A DNA stretch of 64,000 bases from Streptomyces sp. SID13031 (GTDB taxonomy: Bacteria > Actinomycetota > Actinomycetes > Propionibacteriales > Kribbellaceae), in the NCBI RefSeq assembly GCF_010548305.1, contig NZ_JAAGLV010000005.1, forward strand, positions 186,001-250,000, written 5' to 3'. Below are positions 1 through 8,220 of this stretch, piece by piece. The notes under the pieces are model-generated. The model had not been told where the DNA came from. It did no database searches and saw nothing but the letters and a program-made list of their open reading frames with translations. Each line of letters starts with the position of its first letter. Positions within the stretch are counted from its first letter, which is position 1. The translations under genes and the position numbers were made by a program.

Positions 1-160
1 CTTTCATTGCGATCCCGTCGTCAGAGTTAGACATCGACCGTAGAGCACCGAGGTGCCAGCTCCCCCCTTTTGGTTTGCGGGTTGCAGCTATGGACACCTG
101 TGCGGCGAGGGATCCGGAGCAGATCTCTGACATACTCCCGGCGACCGTCACTCCGAGATC

Positions 161-3049
161 TTGGGGACTGCCTTGTCCGTCCGTCCTGCTCACTTGCTGC
201 GCGTTGGCCTGCCGGCAGCCCTGGTCGCGGGCTCGCTGGTCGCTCTGACAGGCTCGTCCGGTTCGGCGGCCGAGCCAGGTCCTCACCGTCCGGCTTTTAC
301 GGCGCGTCACAACGCCGCGAAGCCGGAGTACGAACCGAACGCGGTGATGGTGAAGTTCAAGAGCGACGCAACGGCTTCGGCTCGCAAGGCAGCGGCGTCG
401 AAGGTCGGCGCCGTCACGGAGGATGCGGCGACGTCGCGCGTGGTCAAGCTCAAGGGCGAGATGTCAGCCACCGAGCTGCTCAAGAAGGTCAAGGCTGACC
501 CGGCGATCGAGTTGGCCTCGCTGAGCTACCGACGCAGGGTCTCGGCAGTGCCGAACGATCAGCTTTATCCGGTGGTCAATGGTGCTGGTCAGGCGGCGTC
601 CCTGAACACTGTCCGGGTTCCGCAGGCGTGGGACGTTTCGAAGTCGACCGGGAGCCAGCTCGTCGCGGTCCTCGACACGGGCGTGGACGCCGGTCACCCG
701 GACCTGGTCGGTCGACTGGTCACCGGCTACAACGCGGTCTCGAGCACACGGCCGAACCCGATCGACGACAACGGCCACGGCACGATGACACTGGGCATCA
801 TCGCCGCCACCGCCAACAACAGCATCGGCGTGGCCGGTGTCGGCTGGAACGCCAAGGCCATGCCCGTCAAGGTCGCCGGCGCCAACGGTCTGGCCAACGA
901 TCTCGACATCGTCGAGGGCCTCGACTGGGCGGTCGCTCACGGCGCCAAGGTCATCAACATGCCGTTCGGCAACCCGGGCGACAACGTGGTCCTGCACGAC
1001 GCGATCAAGCGTGCCGTCGCCAAAGGTGTCGTCGTGGTGGCGGCTGCCGGGAACGACGGCAGTGCGGTGCTGCAGTACCCCGCCGCCTATCCCGAAGTGA
1101 TCGCCGTTGGAGCGACGAGCGCCGGTGGAGTTCTGACCGACTTCAGCTCGTACGGCGAGTGGGTCGACATCGCCGCCCCGGGGTGGGATGTCCTCAGCAC
1201 TGGGGTTCGTAGTATGAGCCAGGGCGTTCCGTACTGGTACTGCAGCGGTACGTCGTGTTCGGCGTCGATCGTCGCCGGTGTTGTTGCATTGGTGAAGAAC
1301 AGGTGGCCGACGTTCACCCCCGCGCAGATCCAGACCCGGCTCAAGACCCTTGCTCGTGATGCGGGTCCGCGGGGCACCGACCCGTACTACGGAGCCGGAA
1401 TTCTGGACGCGTATGCGGCCCTCGGGGGACGGTGGGCCGCGGACTTCCCCACCACTCCGATCGACCTCAACGACCAGCCTGAGCGAGCCATCCCGCTGTC
1501 GCATTCGATCAGTACGACGATCAGCACGGAAGGCGAGATCGACTGGTACGAAGTCTCGTCGGCCGGCGCCCGGAACCTCAGGGTGTCGCTGACCGGACCG
1601 GAGTTCAACGGCGACGACTACTCGGCGAACTTCGGTCCTCGGATCGACATCTACAACGCCGATCTGAAGTCACTGGCTTACGCGGTCACGCCGTTCCCAA
1701 CGGAACTGGACCCGGCGACCGGTGGCCCGAAGTGGGGACCATTGACGGCCGCGACCGACGTCAGCGTGGTCGCGGGCAGCACCTATATCGCCGTCCGCAA
1801 CGACAACGGCTCACGAGACACCCGGCCGTACACCCTGACCATCGAGGAGGACGGCACGGGTGGTTCCGACCCAGCCACCAGCTATCCCGTGCGGGACGTG
1901 CTGCCGCCCGACCTGGGGAGCGGCCAGCCGCTTGGCAGCCTCCCATCAGTGACATTTGCACGGGAGGTCGTTGCAGCCAGCGTTACCGCCAGCACGGTTC
2001 GGTTGGTGCATGGCAAGACCGGTACGACAGTGGGCGGCACCCTCGCGTACGACCCCTCGACCAAGCAGGCCGTCATCACCCCGACCATGCCGCTGCTGGA
2101 CAACACGCCGTACAGGATCGTAGTGAGTGGCGTCCAAGAGGCCGGTGGCACGGCGCTTGCTCCGTTCAGCAGTGTGTTCTCGACGCTCGATCTGGCTCCC
2201 CCGGCGCTGACGTTCGACGCCACTGGCGCCTACCTCGCCGCGAACCTGAGCTGGAAGATCCCGGCTGTGTCCGACTTCGAGCAGGTGATCGTCCGGCGCA
2301 ACGCCGGCAGTCGGGTGCCGACATTGACCACTGGCACGGTGGTGTACGCGGGTACTGCATCCGCGGTCAAGAACACCGGCCTTGCGCAAGGGGCCACCTA
2401 TACCTACGGCGCCTGGGTCAAGGACCGAAGCGGCAAGGTCAGCGCGACGACTGTCACGCAGTTGCTCGGGATGAGGACCGCCATCGGCAGTACCTCGACG
2501 CTGATCAACTACGGCGGGACTGTCACGCTGCGCGGGAGCACGCTGCGGATCGACAACAAGGCGTACGCCGGGTTGCCGGTCAACCTGTACGTCCGGCCGA
2601 AGAACTCGTCGACATTCAAGCTGCTGGCGGCTTTGAAAACGACCTCGACCGGCGCAGTCAGTTACGCATACAAGCCGGCCGTGTCGTCGGTGTTCATGAT
2701 GACGTTCCCCGGCAACGGTGACCTGATGGGAACACGGAGTGCTGATCTCACCGTGCAGGTGGCGCCGACGATCTCGGCGACTTTGACACCGGCAACGATC
2801 CGGCTGGGTCAGGTGACGAAGTTCAGCGGCTACGTCGCGCCGGCGCACTACGGCCAACTGGTATATCTGCAGCAGTACTCGAACAAGGTCTGGAAGTCGA
2901 TCGCCTCCGTGAAGCTGAGCAGCTCGGGGGCGTACGCGCTCGGAATCAAGCCCAGCGTGCGCGGCACGATCGCCTACCGCGTCTGGTTCCCGTCCGATGC
3001 GGATCACGCGCAGGCCTTCACCGTGAACAAGATCCTGACGGTCAGCTGA
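161..3049 (+). CDS. secreted multi-domain subtilisin-like serine protease (peptidase S8)
   Basis: Extracellular endopeptidase of the subtilase family, 962 residues from a TTG start. A hydrophobic signal peptide covers about residues 10-37 and an inhibitor-type propeptide about 57-125. The catalytic triad is visible as Asp172 (VAVLDTGVDAGHPDL), His206 (NGHGTM) and Ser365 (SGTSCSAS), with oxyanion Asn298 (AAAGNDG). The usual HGTHVAG motif reads HGTMTLG, so the second His is lost but the catalytic one is kept. After the protease (about 150-430) come a pre-peptidase-C-like domain (430-565), an SbsA-like Ig domain (575-675), an FnIII-like module and two Ig-like modules to the C terminus. I see no sortase motif or anchor, so release to the medium is likely. 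No strong ribosome site precedes the TTG, so the start is uncertain; the next gene is a separate unit. Confidence 0.88.
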   Translation: MGTALSVRPAHLLRVGLPAALVAGSLVALTGSSGSAAEPGPHRPAFTARHNAAKPEYEPNAVMVKFKSDATASARKAAASKVGAVTEDAATSRVVKLKGEMSATELLKKVKADPAIELASLSYRRRVSAVPNDQLYPVVNGAGQAASLNTVRVPQAWDVSKSTGSQLVAVLDTGVDAGHPDLVGRLVTGYNAVSSTRPNPIDDNGHGTMTLGIIAATANNSIGVAGVGWNAKAMPVKVAGANGLANDLDIVEGLDWAVAHGAKVINMPFGNPGDNVVLHDAIKRAVAKGVVVVAAAGNDGSAVLQYPAAYPEVIAVGATSAGGVLTDFSSYGEWVDIAAPGWDVLSTGVRSMSQGVPYWYCSGTSCSASIVAGVVALVKNRWPTFTPAQIQTRLKTLARDAGPRGTDPYYGAGILDAYAALGGRWAADFPTTPIDLNDQPERAIPLSHSISTTISTEGEIDWYEVSSAGARNLRVSLTGPEFNGDDYSANFGPRIDIYNADLKSLAYAVTPFPTELDPATGGPKWGPLTAATDVSVVAGSTYIAVRNDNGSRDTRPYTLTIEEDGTGGSDPATSYPVRDVLPPDLGSGQPLGSLPSVTFAREVVAASVTASTVRLVHGKTGTTVGGTLAYDPSTKQAVITPTMPLLDNTPYRIVVSGVQEAGGTALAPFSSVFSTLDLAPPALTFDATGAYLAANLSWKIPAVSDFEQVIVRRNAGSRVPTLTTGTVVYAGTASAVKNTGLAQGATYTYGAWVKDRSGKVSATTVTQLLGMRTAIGSTSTLINYGGTVTLRGSTLRIDNKAYAGLPVNLYVRPKNSSTFKLLAALKTTSTGAVSYAYKPAVSSVFMMTFPGNGDLMGTRSADLTVQVAPTISATLTPATIRLGQVTKFSGYVAPAHYGQLVYLQQYSNKVWKSIASVKLSSSGAYALGIKPSVRGTIAYRVWFPSDADHAQAFTVNKILTVS

Positions 3050-3079
3050 TCCATAGCCGCGGCGGACGCACGTTGCCCG

Positions 3080-3095
3080 TTGCAACAAGCTGCAA
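3080..3095. promoter_or_regulatory. TTGCA-N6-TGCAA inverted repeat, copy 1
   Basis: The 16-nt dyad TTGCAACAAGCTGCAA lies between the subtilase and the SGNH hydrolase genes, and matches 14 of 16 positions of a second copy at 18049-18064. Dyad shape and intergenic placement suggest a transcription-factor site. No binding protein can be named from the sequence. Confidence 0.35.
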
Positions 3096-3121
3096 TCCAG
3101 GTATCTGTTCGGTATCTGATC

Positions 3122-3150
3122 TTGACTCAGCGGAGAGCTCGGTCTGTACC
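3122..3150 (+). promoter_or_regulatory. possible promoter for the SGNH hydrolase gene
   Basis: TTGACT at 3122-3127 is followed after 17 nt by a weak -10-like TGTACC at 3145-3150. A direct repeat GTATCTG (3101-3107 and 3112-3118) lies just upstream. The -35 is good and the -10 poor, so the call is tentative. It would give an untranslated leader of about 110 nt. Confidence 0.3.
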
Positions 3151-3266
3151 CTGCCCGGCCGCTCAGTGACAGCCGAATCCCCAACGCTGCAAGACGATGA
3201 AGCATTCGAACCGGACTTGCGCAAAGCGGTCGCCGTGCCTCACAGTTCGTCCCTGTGGGGATAACC

Positions 3267-3992
3267 GTGAGGAATCTGAAACCGAATCGACGGCAAATCT
3301 TGATGGCTGGGGCGGTCGCGGCGGTCGCGACGGTCGCGGCCGCCGAGAGCTCCTCCGCCGCCGATCTTTACGGATCCGGCCAGCTGGGCGACTGGACGAT
3401 CCTCAGCCGGGCGGTCGCGAGCACAGCCACGATCGCGTACGTCCGCGACAATGACGGTGTGTATATGTTCGGTGACAGCATCGCGGTCCAGGATGGCAAG
3501 CCGTTGGCGACCCGGCTGAAGGAGCGCACGGGTTCCACACTGGCGGTGCACAACTGGTCGAGCCGGCCCACGGCTCCTGCGGTCGACGCGCTCGAGAACT
3601 GGGCGCTCAAGTACGGCATGCCACGACGGATCCTGATGGCCACCGGAACCAACGACATTTTCAACCCGCCGGTCTTCGCCGCCCAAGTGGATCGCACCAT
3701 GCGGATCGTCGGCCCGAACCGCACGGTGGTCTGGGTCAACGTTCAGATCGCCCGGACGGGCAAGTCTGCGTCAATTCAGCTCGCGGACCAGCGCAACAGC
3801 GGCTGGGTCAACTCTCAGCTGTCCGACGCCCAGAAGAAGTACCCGAACTTGCGTATCGTCCGCTGGGCCGAGTACTTGGCTGCCAAACCCTCTCTACTGA
3901 CCCAGTGCCTACGCGAAGGTGTCCACACCACGGTCCCCTTCGGGCAGAACGCCCGCAACGAACTCATCGTCCAGGCCCTCGCCGCAGCCTAG
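3267..3992 (+). CDS. Tat-exported SGNH/GDSL-type hydrolase
   Basis: Probable exported esterase or lipase-like hydrolase of 241 residues. The N terminus has a twin-arginine signal (NRRQILMAG, then an Ala/Val-rich core). SGNH blocks are recognisable: FGDSI with the nucleophile Ser71, GTND with Asn129, and REGVH with His220. The Asp three residues before the His in the usual DxxH block is replaced by Glu217, which is unusual. The start chosen is GTG 3267, with GGGG six bases upstream; an in-frame GTG at 3255 would add four residues. The stop overlaps, in convergent orientation, the end of a membrane-protein remnant on the other strand. Natural substrate unknown. Confidence 0.75.
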   Translation: MRNLKPNRRQILMAGAVAAVATVAAAESSSAADLYGSGQLGDWTILSRAVASTATIAYVRDNDGVYMFGDSIAVQDGKPLATRLKERTGSTLAVHNWSSRPTAPAVDALENWALKYGMPRRILMATGTNDIFNPPVFAAQVDRTMRIVGPNRTVVWVNVQIARTGKSASIQLADQRNSGWVNSQLSDAQKKYPNLRIVRWAEYLAAKPSLLTQCLREGVHTTVPFGQNARNELIVQALAAA

Positions 3993-4189
3993 GACTGCCT
4001 GACACGCGCGCAGAGCGCGAGGGGTGCCAGCAGGACGGGTTGCTTCTCTCCCCCGCGGTACAGATTGATCAGCATCGCCGACACGCCGCCCCCCACGGCG
4101 ATCCCGATCATGCCGATGACCAAGAGGATGCCGATCGTGGCGGGACCCCAGAAGGTCGGGTAGCTCCCCCAGTCCCCAGCCTGAGGCGA
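3989..4189 (-). pseudogene. remnant (or unusual small gene) encoding a transmembrane segment
   Basis: This minus-strand stretch reads about 66 residues ending in a stop at 3989-3991. It contains one convincing membrane helix (GPATIGILLVIGMIGIAV), a small-residue run, and a basic segment INLYRGGEKQ. Charge and hydrophobicity look protein-like, unlike the arginine-rich antisense reading that continues upstream. No in-frame ATG, GTG or TTG with a ribosome site lies at its beginning, so I read it as the 3' remnant of a decayed membrane-protein gene. Family not recognised. It fills most of the 339-nt space between the hydrolase and the YCII gene. Confidence 0.3.
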
Positions 4190-4252
4190 GCACGTTACAC
4201 GGTGCGACCGACGGTGGTACCGGGAATGTCCTTGGCGGAATCCGGGTGTTGG

Positions 4253-4280
4253 TGTCGGATAGGGGCGAGGCCGTTCGTAG
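4253..4280 (+). promoter_or_regulatory. possible ECF-type promoter of the YCII-sigma unit
   Basis: TGTCGG at 4253-4258 is followed after 16 nt by TCGTAG at 4275-4280. A TGTCG-type -35 with a CGT-type -10 fits promoters read by ECF sigma factors, and ECF42 factors are known to control their linked DGPF (YCII) genes. The match is by eye and short. The YCII start lies about 50 nt downstream. Confidence 0.3.
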
Positions 4281-4331
4281 CAGGGGTGAAGTCGCCCACC
4301 GGGGGCGCTCCGAGTCACAGGAGTTGATCTG

Positions 4332-4658
4332 ATGCAGTACCTGGTTTCCGTGATCGCCGAGCATGCCAACCACTTCGGTACGCCGGAGGAGTCGGCGGCT
4401 ATCGACGTGTTCAACGAGCGGCTCCAAGCCGATGGCAACTGGGTTTTCGCCGGTGGCCTGGCGGCGCCCAGCGCATCCACGGTCATCGACAACCGCGATG
4501 GCGAGCCGGTGTTCACCGACGGGCCGTTCGTGGAGACGAAGGAGTTCCTGGCCGGCTTCTGGGTCTTCGAGGCCGCTGACCTGGACGCCGCGCTCAAGCT
4601 CGCCGCCGACGGGTCGAAGGCCTGTAACCGGAAGATCGAGGTGCGGCCGTTCCTGTGA
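4332..4658 (+). CDS. YCII-related (DGPF) domain protein
   Basis: Small cytoplasmic ferredoxin-fold protein of 108 residues, in the normal length range of the YCII/DGPF family. The diagnostic block DGPFVETKEFLAGFWV is intact at about residues 59-74. Start ATG 4332 has GGAG about eight bases upstream. Its stop overlaps the GTG start of the sigma-factor gene by 4 nt, so the two are translationally coupled. That pairing is the hallmark of ECF42 loci, in which DGPF proteins are the usual targets of the sigma factor. The biochemical role of these proteins is not established. Confidence 0.9.
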   Translation: MQYLVSVIAEHANHFGTPEESAAIDVFNERLQADGNWVFAGGLAAPSASTVIDNRDGEPVFTDGPFVETKEFLAGFWVFEAADLDAALKLAADGSKACNRKIEVRPFL

Positions 4659-5887
4659 GCGAGGCCGAGGTCAGGGACGCGATCACCCGGGTGCACCAGG
4701 AAGAGTGGGCGCGGGTGATCGCCGGCCTGACCAGGCGGTTCGGTGACCTGGACATCGCCGAGGAGGCGGCGGCCGAGGCGTTCGCGATCGCGGTTGAGCG
4801 GTGGCCGGCCGAGGGTGCGCCCCCCAACCCCGGCGCCTGGCTGACCACCACCGCCAACCGCAAGGCGATCGACCGGATCCGGCGCGAGAACAAGCGCGAC
4901 GACAAGTACAAGGAGGCTCAGATGTTGTCCGGCGACGACCCACCCGAGCCTCTCGGTGCCATCGACGACGAGCGGCTCCGGCTGATCTTCACCTGCTGTC
5001 ACCCTGCGCTCGCGATGGAGACCCGGACGGCGCTGACGCTGCGGATGGTCGGCGGGCTGACCGTGCCCGAGATCGCCCGTGCCTTTCTGGTGCAGGAGTC
5101 CGCGATGGGCCAGCGGATCACCCGCGCGAAGGCCAAGATCAAGGCAGCCCGGATCCCCTATCGGGTGCCGTCTGCGGAGGATCTCCCAGGACGCGTCTCG
5201 GGCGTACTCGCCGTTCTGTTTCTCGTCTTCAACGAGGGCTATCTGGCCACCGGCCCCGATACAGATCCTGTACGTCACGACCTGACCGCCGAGGCGATCC
5301 GGCTCACTCGCCTGATCCGCGCTTTGCTGCCGGAGGACGGTGAGGTGGCCGGGCTGCTGGCGTTGATGCTCCTCACCGAGGCCCGCCGTACCGCCCGGGT
5401 TTCCGCAACAGGCGAGCTGGTCACCCTCGGAGATCAGGACCGTGGGTCCTGGGATTCGGTGCTGATCGCCGAGGGGCATCAGTTGGTGCGCGAGCGCCTG
5501 GCCACCGGGGTTGCTCCGGGGCGCTACCAGATCCTCGCGGCGATCAACGCTGTGCATACCTCTGCTCGCGATGTCCGTGACACCGACTGGTCGCAGGTCG
5601 TCGCGCTCTACGACCAGCTCGTCCGCTTGGACTCGTCGGCGATCGTCGTCCTCAACCGGGCCATTGCGGTCGCTGAGCTGGACGGCCCGGAGGTTGCGCT
5701 GGCCGCTGTGGACCGCCTTGAGGAGAAGCTGGCCGGCTATCACGCCTACCACGCGACCCGCGCCGACCTGTTGCGCCGGGTGGGTCGCAGTCAGGAGTCG
5801 CGCGCGGCGTACGGGGAAGCTATCGAGCTGGCGGGCAACACCGCCGAGACCGCCTTTCTCATCCGCCGCCGCGACCAGCTCGGCTAG
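4655..5887 (+). CDS. ECF42-type RNA polymerase sigma factor
   Basis: Extracytoplasmic-function sigma factor of 410 residues, about twice the usual ECF length because of a helical, TPR-like C-terminal extension typical of ECF42 proteins. Sigma region 2 spans about residues 10-75 (RFGDLDIAEEAAAEAFAIA) and region 4 about 105-160 (GGLTVPEIARAFLV, then the recognition helix). The block LFLVFNEGYLATG marks the DUF6596-type segment, and repeat-like helices follow. Start GTG overlaps the YCII stop by 4 nt. No anti-sigma gene is adjacent; in this group the C-terminal extension is thought to control activity. Self-regulation through the upstream promoter is inferred. Confidence 0.9.
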   Translation: MSEAEVRDAITRVHQEEWARVIAGLTRRFGDLDIAEEAAAEAFAIAVERWPAEGAPPNPGAWLTTTANRKAIDRIRRENKRDDKYKEAQMLSGDDPPEPLGAIDDERLRLIFTCCHPALAMETRTALTLRMVGGLTVPEIARAFLVQESAMGQRITRAKAKIKAARIPYRVPSAEDLPGRVSGVLAVLFLVFNEGYLATGPDTDPVRHDLTAEAIRLTRLIRALLPEDGEVAGLLALMLLTEARRTARVSATGELVTLGDQDRGSWDSVLIAEGHQLVRERLATGVAPGRYQILAAINAVHTSARDVRDTDWSQVVALYDQLVRLDSSAIVVLNRAIAVAELDGPEVALAAVDRLEEKLAGYHAYHATRADLLRRVGRSQESRAAYGEAIELAGNTAETAFLIRRRDQLG

Positions 5888-5897
5888 GACTTCGACC

Positions 5898-6413
5898 GTG
5901 ATCCTGCCGAAGATTCAAGACCCCCGTCTCGTGACGATCCGCCGCGGTGGGAGCCTCGCCGACTCGGATCACCATCTCCTCGCGCTCTGGGCGGCATCGT
6001 GCGCAGAGCACGTCCTTCACCTCTTCGAGTCGGTTCAGCCGGAGGACTCGCGGCCGCGTCAGGCGATCGAGCACGCCCGTGCCTGGGTGCGTGGCGAGGT
6101 CAAGATGATGGAGGCGCGGGCGGCGGGCGGCCATGCGATGGGCGCGGCCCGAGACCTGCGTGGGGCAGCTAGGTTCGCCGCGTACGCCGCCGGCCAGGCT
6201 GGGGTGGTTGCGCATGTCGCTGCGCACGACCTCGGCGCCGCCGCGTATGCGATCAAGTCCGTACGGGCCGCGGCAGCGGGAAGCGATGGCGTGGCCGCTG
6301 GGCGAGTCGAGTGCCAATGGCAGCGTGATCAGCTGCCATTGGCGATTCGCGAGCTCGTCCTTGACGATCAGCGGTTGCGGAACGATATCTGCTGGTCGGT
6401 GTTCGACTGCTGA
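5898..6413 (+). CDS. Imm5-like putative immunity protein
   Basis: 171-residue, alanine-rich, mostly helical soluble protein. The stretch DHHLLALWAASCAEHVLHLF, the following helix with RPRQAIEHARAW, and the repeated AA/AAG helices resemble proteins annotated as putative immunity proteins of polymorphic toxin systems. This is from memory of the family, not a search. It starts at GTG 5898, 10 nt after the sigma gene, and is likely co-transcribed with it. No toxin gene, secretion cassette or polymorphic-toxin repeat lies nearby, so an immunity role is unproven. Confidence 0.6.
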   Translation: MILPKIQDPRLVTIRRGGSLADSDHHLLALWAASCAEHVLHLFESVQPEDSRPRQAIEHARAWVRGEVKMMEARAAGGHAMGAARDLRGAARFAAYAAGQAGVVAHVAAHDLGAAAYAIKSVRAAAAGSDGVAAGRVECQWQRDQLPLAIRELVLDDQRLRNDICWSVFDC

Positions 6414-6437
6414 GTACGCCGAGGCACCGGCCAGTGG

Positions 6438-7152
6438 CTAGCTGGAGGACCGTACGGAGAACTCGTTGCCGTCGGGGTCGAGCATCGGCACCGAGCCGTC
6501 CTCCCCCGCTGCGACGTCGTCGTGCTTGGCGCCGAGTGCGACGAGGCGATCGATCTCTGTCTGCTGATCGCTGTCCGCGGGTGGCGCGATCTCGAAGCGC
6601 AGCCGGTTCGTGCCGGTCTTCAGTCTTACCGGCGGGCCGCCCCAGCTGATCTTCGAGCCGCCTTGCGGTGACTGGATCGCGGTTTCCTCGTCCTCGTCCC
6701 AGACCAGCGGGCCAGCCGAGCGCTTCGCTCCAGAAATAGCCGACCGCCTGCGAACCGTCGGACGACAAGGCTCCGATCGCGCCGGTGCCGGCGAGGAAGT
6801 TGTTACCCGGCTCGATCACGCAGAACTCGTTGCCTTCGGGGTCGGCGAGGACGACGTGGTCCTCGTCGGGCTGCTGGCCGACGTCGTGGTGCCGGCCGCC
6901 GAGCTCGAGCGCCCTCGCGACCGTCTTCTGCTGGTCCTCCAGCGAGCTGCTCGTCAGATCGAAGTGCATCTGGTTCGGCTCGGTCTTGGCTGCCTCGGTC
7001 GCAAGGAACCGGATCGCGAAACCGTTGGCGTCCGTCGGCAGAATCGTGACGCCGTCTTCGGCCGTCTGCCGGCCCAGGACACCGCCCCAGAAACGCGCGA
7101 GACCGGCCGGGTCCTTCGCGGCAAAGCACAGTGCGACGAGGTGAGAGGTCAT
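6438..7152 (-). pseudogene. two-domain VOC/glyoxalase-like protein, split by a one-base frameshift
   Basis: The minus-strand gene begins at ATG 7150-7152 (MTSHLVALCFAAKDPAGLARF) and reads a first vicinal-oxygen-chelate domain ending in DPEGNEFCVIEPG, then GYFWSEALGWP. There the frame is lost: a run of three C (plus-strand G 6709-6711) has one base too many. Removing one restores LVWDEDEETAIQSP, a second VOC domain and LDPDGNEFSV up to a stop at 6438-6440, giving about 237 residues. As it stands translation runs on in the wrong frame. It may be a recent inactivation or a sequencing error. The intact family is often annotated as glyoxalase or bleomycin-resistance-like, usually of unknown substrate. 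Confidence 0.8.
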
Positions 7153-7291
7153 CCATTGACGCTAGGTGCCCGACGCCGGATGAGGCAATTCATTTGATCA
7201 GAACGCGAAGTTCCCGCCGATCCAAGAGCCGCAGCATCTGGTGGCTGGGGGGGCGATTCTCTCGCGTGGCTGACTCAGCGTGGGCTCGGGC

Positions 7292-8122
7292 TCAGCGTGG
7301 GGTCAGGGCTTCGGTGAGCATGCGGAGGCCTTGTTGTTCGAAGGGCTCGCTGCCTACCTGGTGGGCCCAGGCGGTGGTACCGATTGATTCGCGGATGCGT
7401 TGACGTTGCCAGGTTTCGGGGTCGCGGGGGTCGGTGCCGTAGCCGTCGAGGAAGGCAGCTTCGAGGGCTGGGGCTGTGCGGAACTGCTGGGCGCTGAGTC
7501 GGCCGAAGTCCGCGTACGCCGGGCGTAGGCCGGCGCGGCCGAAGTCGATCACGCTGACTGTTCCTTCGTGGATGAGCCAGTTGCGGGGTTGCCAGTCGCC
7601 GTGAGTCGGGACCAGCAAGGTGGTGGGCGTCGGCCAGGACCTGATGGTTGCGCGGAGCTGGTCCGCGACGCCCGGCGCGATTCGGTGGGGTTTGTCGAGC
7701 CAGGCGAGCGCCTTCTTGTTTTCCGCTGCCTCGAAGTCGCCCTCGATCGCGAGCTGGCCGTGGAGTTGCGCGAGCAGTTGGCCGGCTTGGCGGTAGGTCT
7801 CGGGGGCGTACTCATGGTCGGTGCCCTGGACCAACTCCCCCGGCAGGTAGCGAGTGACGAGCAGCTTGGCATCCTCGTCGCCGTGGACGAGCTCGGGCGC
7901 TCTGCCCTGCGCTGTCCACGGTTTCAGCCAGGACTGATGTGCCTGCACCTCCCGAGCGATGTGGCTGTCGGCGGTGTCCCCCGCCTTCACGACGTACCGG
8001 ATGCCGTCCTGCATCAGTTCGAGCACGGTCGTCCCGACCAGCCCCCAGCTGAGATCTCTCACCACCTCACCCCGAGGCAACCACCCCGCCAGAAGCTCCC
8101 GTTGCCGCTGCTCCATGCTCAT
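7292..8122 (-). CDS. aminoglycoside phosphotransferase-like (APH) kinase
   Basis: Soluble 276-residue protein of the APH/choline-kinase fold. The catalytic loop HGDWQPRNWL supplies the catalytic Asp and Asn, and VIDFGRAGL is the metal-binding DFG-equivalent. The N-terminal lobe contains LSWGLVGTTVLEL and the Lys-containing strand RYVVKAG. I start it at ATG 8120-8122 (MSMEQRQRELL); the frame is open further upstream but the extension is arginine/proline-rich and not protein-like. It stands alone between the VOC pseudogene and the isochorismatase gene. The phosphorylated substrate is unknown; most chromosomal members are not resistance enzymes. Confidence 0.8.
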   Translation of the reverse strand: MSMEQRQRELLAGWLPRGEVVRDLSWGLVGTTVLELMQDGIRYVVKAGDTADSHIAREVQAHQSWLKPWTAQGRAPELVHGDEDAKLLVTRYLPGELVQGTDHEYAPETYRQAGQLLAQLHGQLAIEGDFEAAENKKALAWLDKPHRIAPGVADQLRATIRSWPTPTTLLVPTHGDWQPRNWLIHEGTVSVIDFGRAGLRPAYADFGRLSAQQFRTAPALEAAFLDGYGTDPRDPETWQRQRIRESIGTTAWAHQVGSEPFEQQGLRMLTEALTPR

Positions 8123-8220
8123 GCCGCAAGTCTGCCCATCACCTGAACCCCCGCCCGAAGCACCCCGAGCTTGAACCAACCCGCCGACGCCGAACCCGTC
8201 GGAGACGAGGTGGGGTGGTG

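Noticed and set aside
1..160. Possible promoter before the first subtilase
   Set aside because: No convincing -35/-10 pair or operator seen, and the region is cut by the window edge.
3989..5752. 587-codon minus-strand reading across the YCII/sigma pair
   Set aside because: Most of it is antisense to two well-supported genes; only the last 66 codons look protein-like and are listed separately as a remnant.
7274..7301. Direct repeat CTCAGCGTGGG (7274-7284 and 7291-7301) next to a G-run
   Set aside because: Short, GC-rich, and one copy lies in the end of the kinase gene; could be chance.
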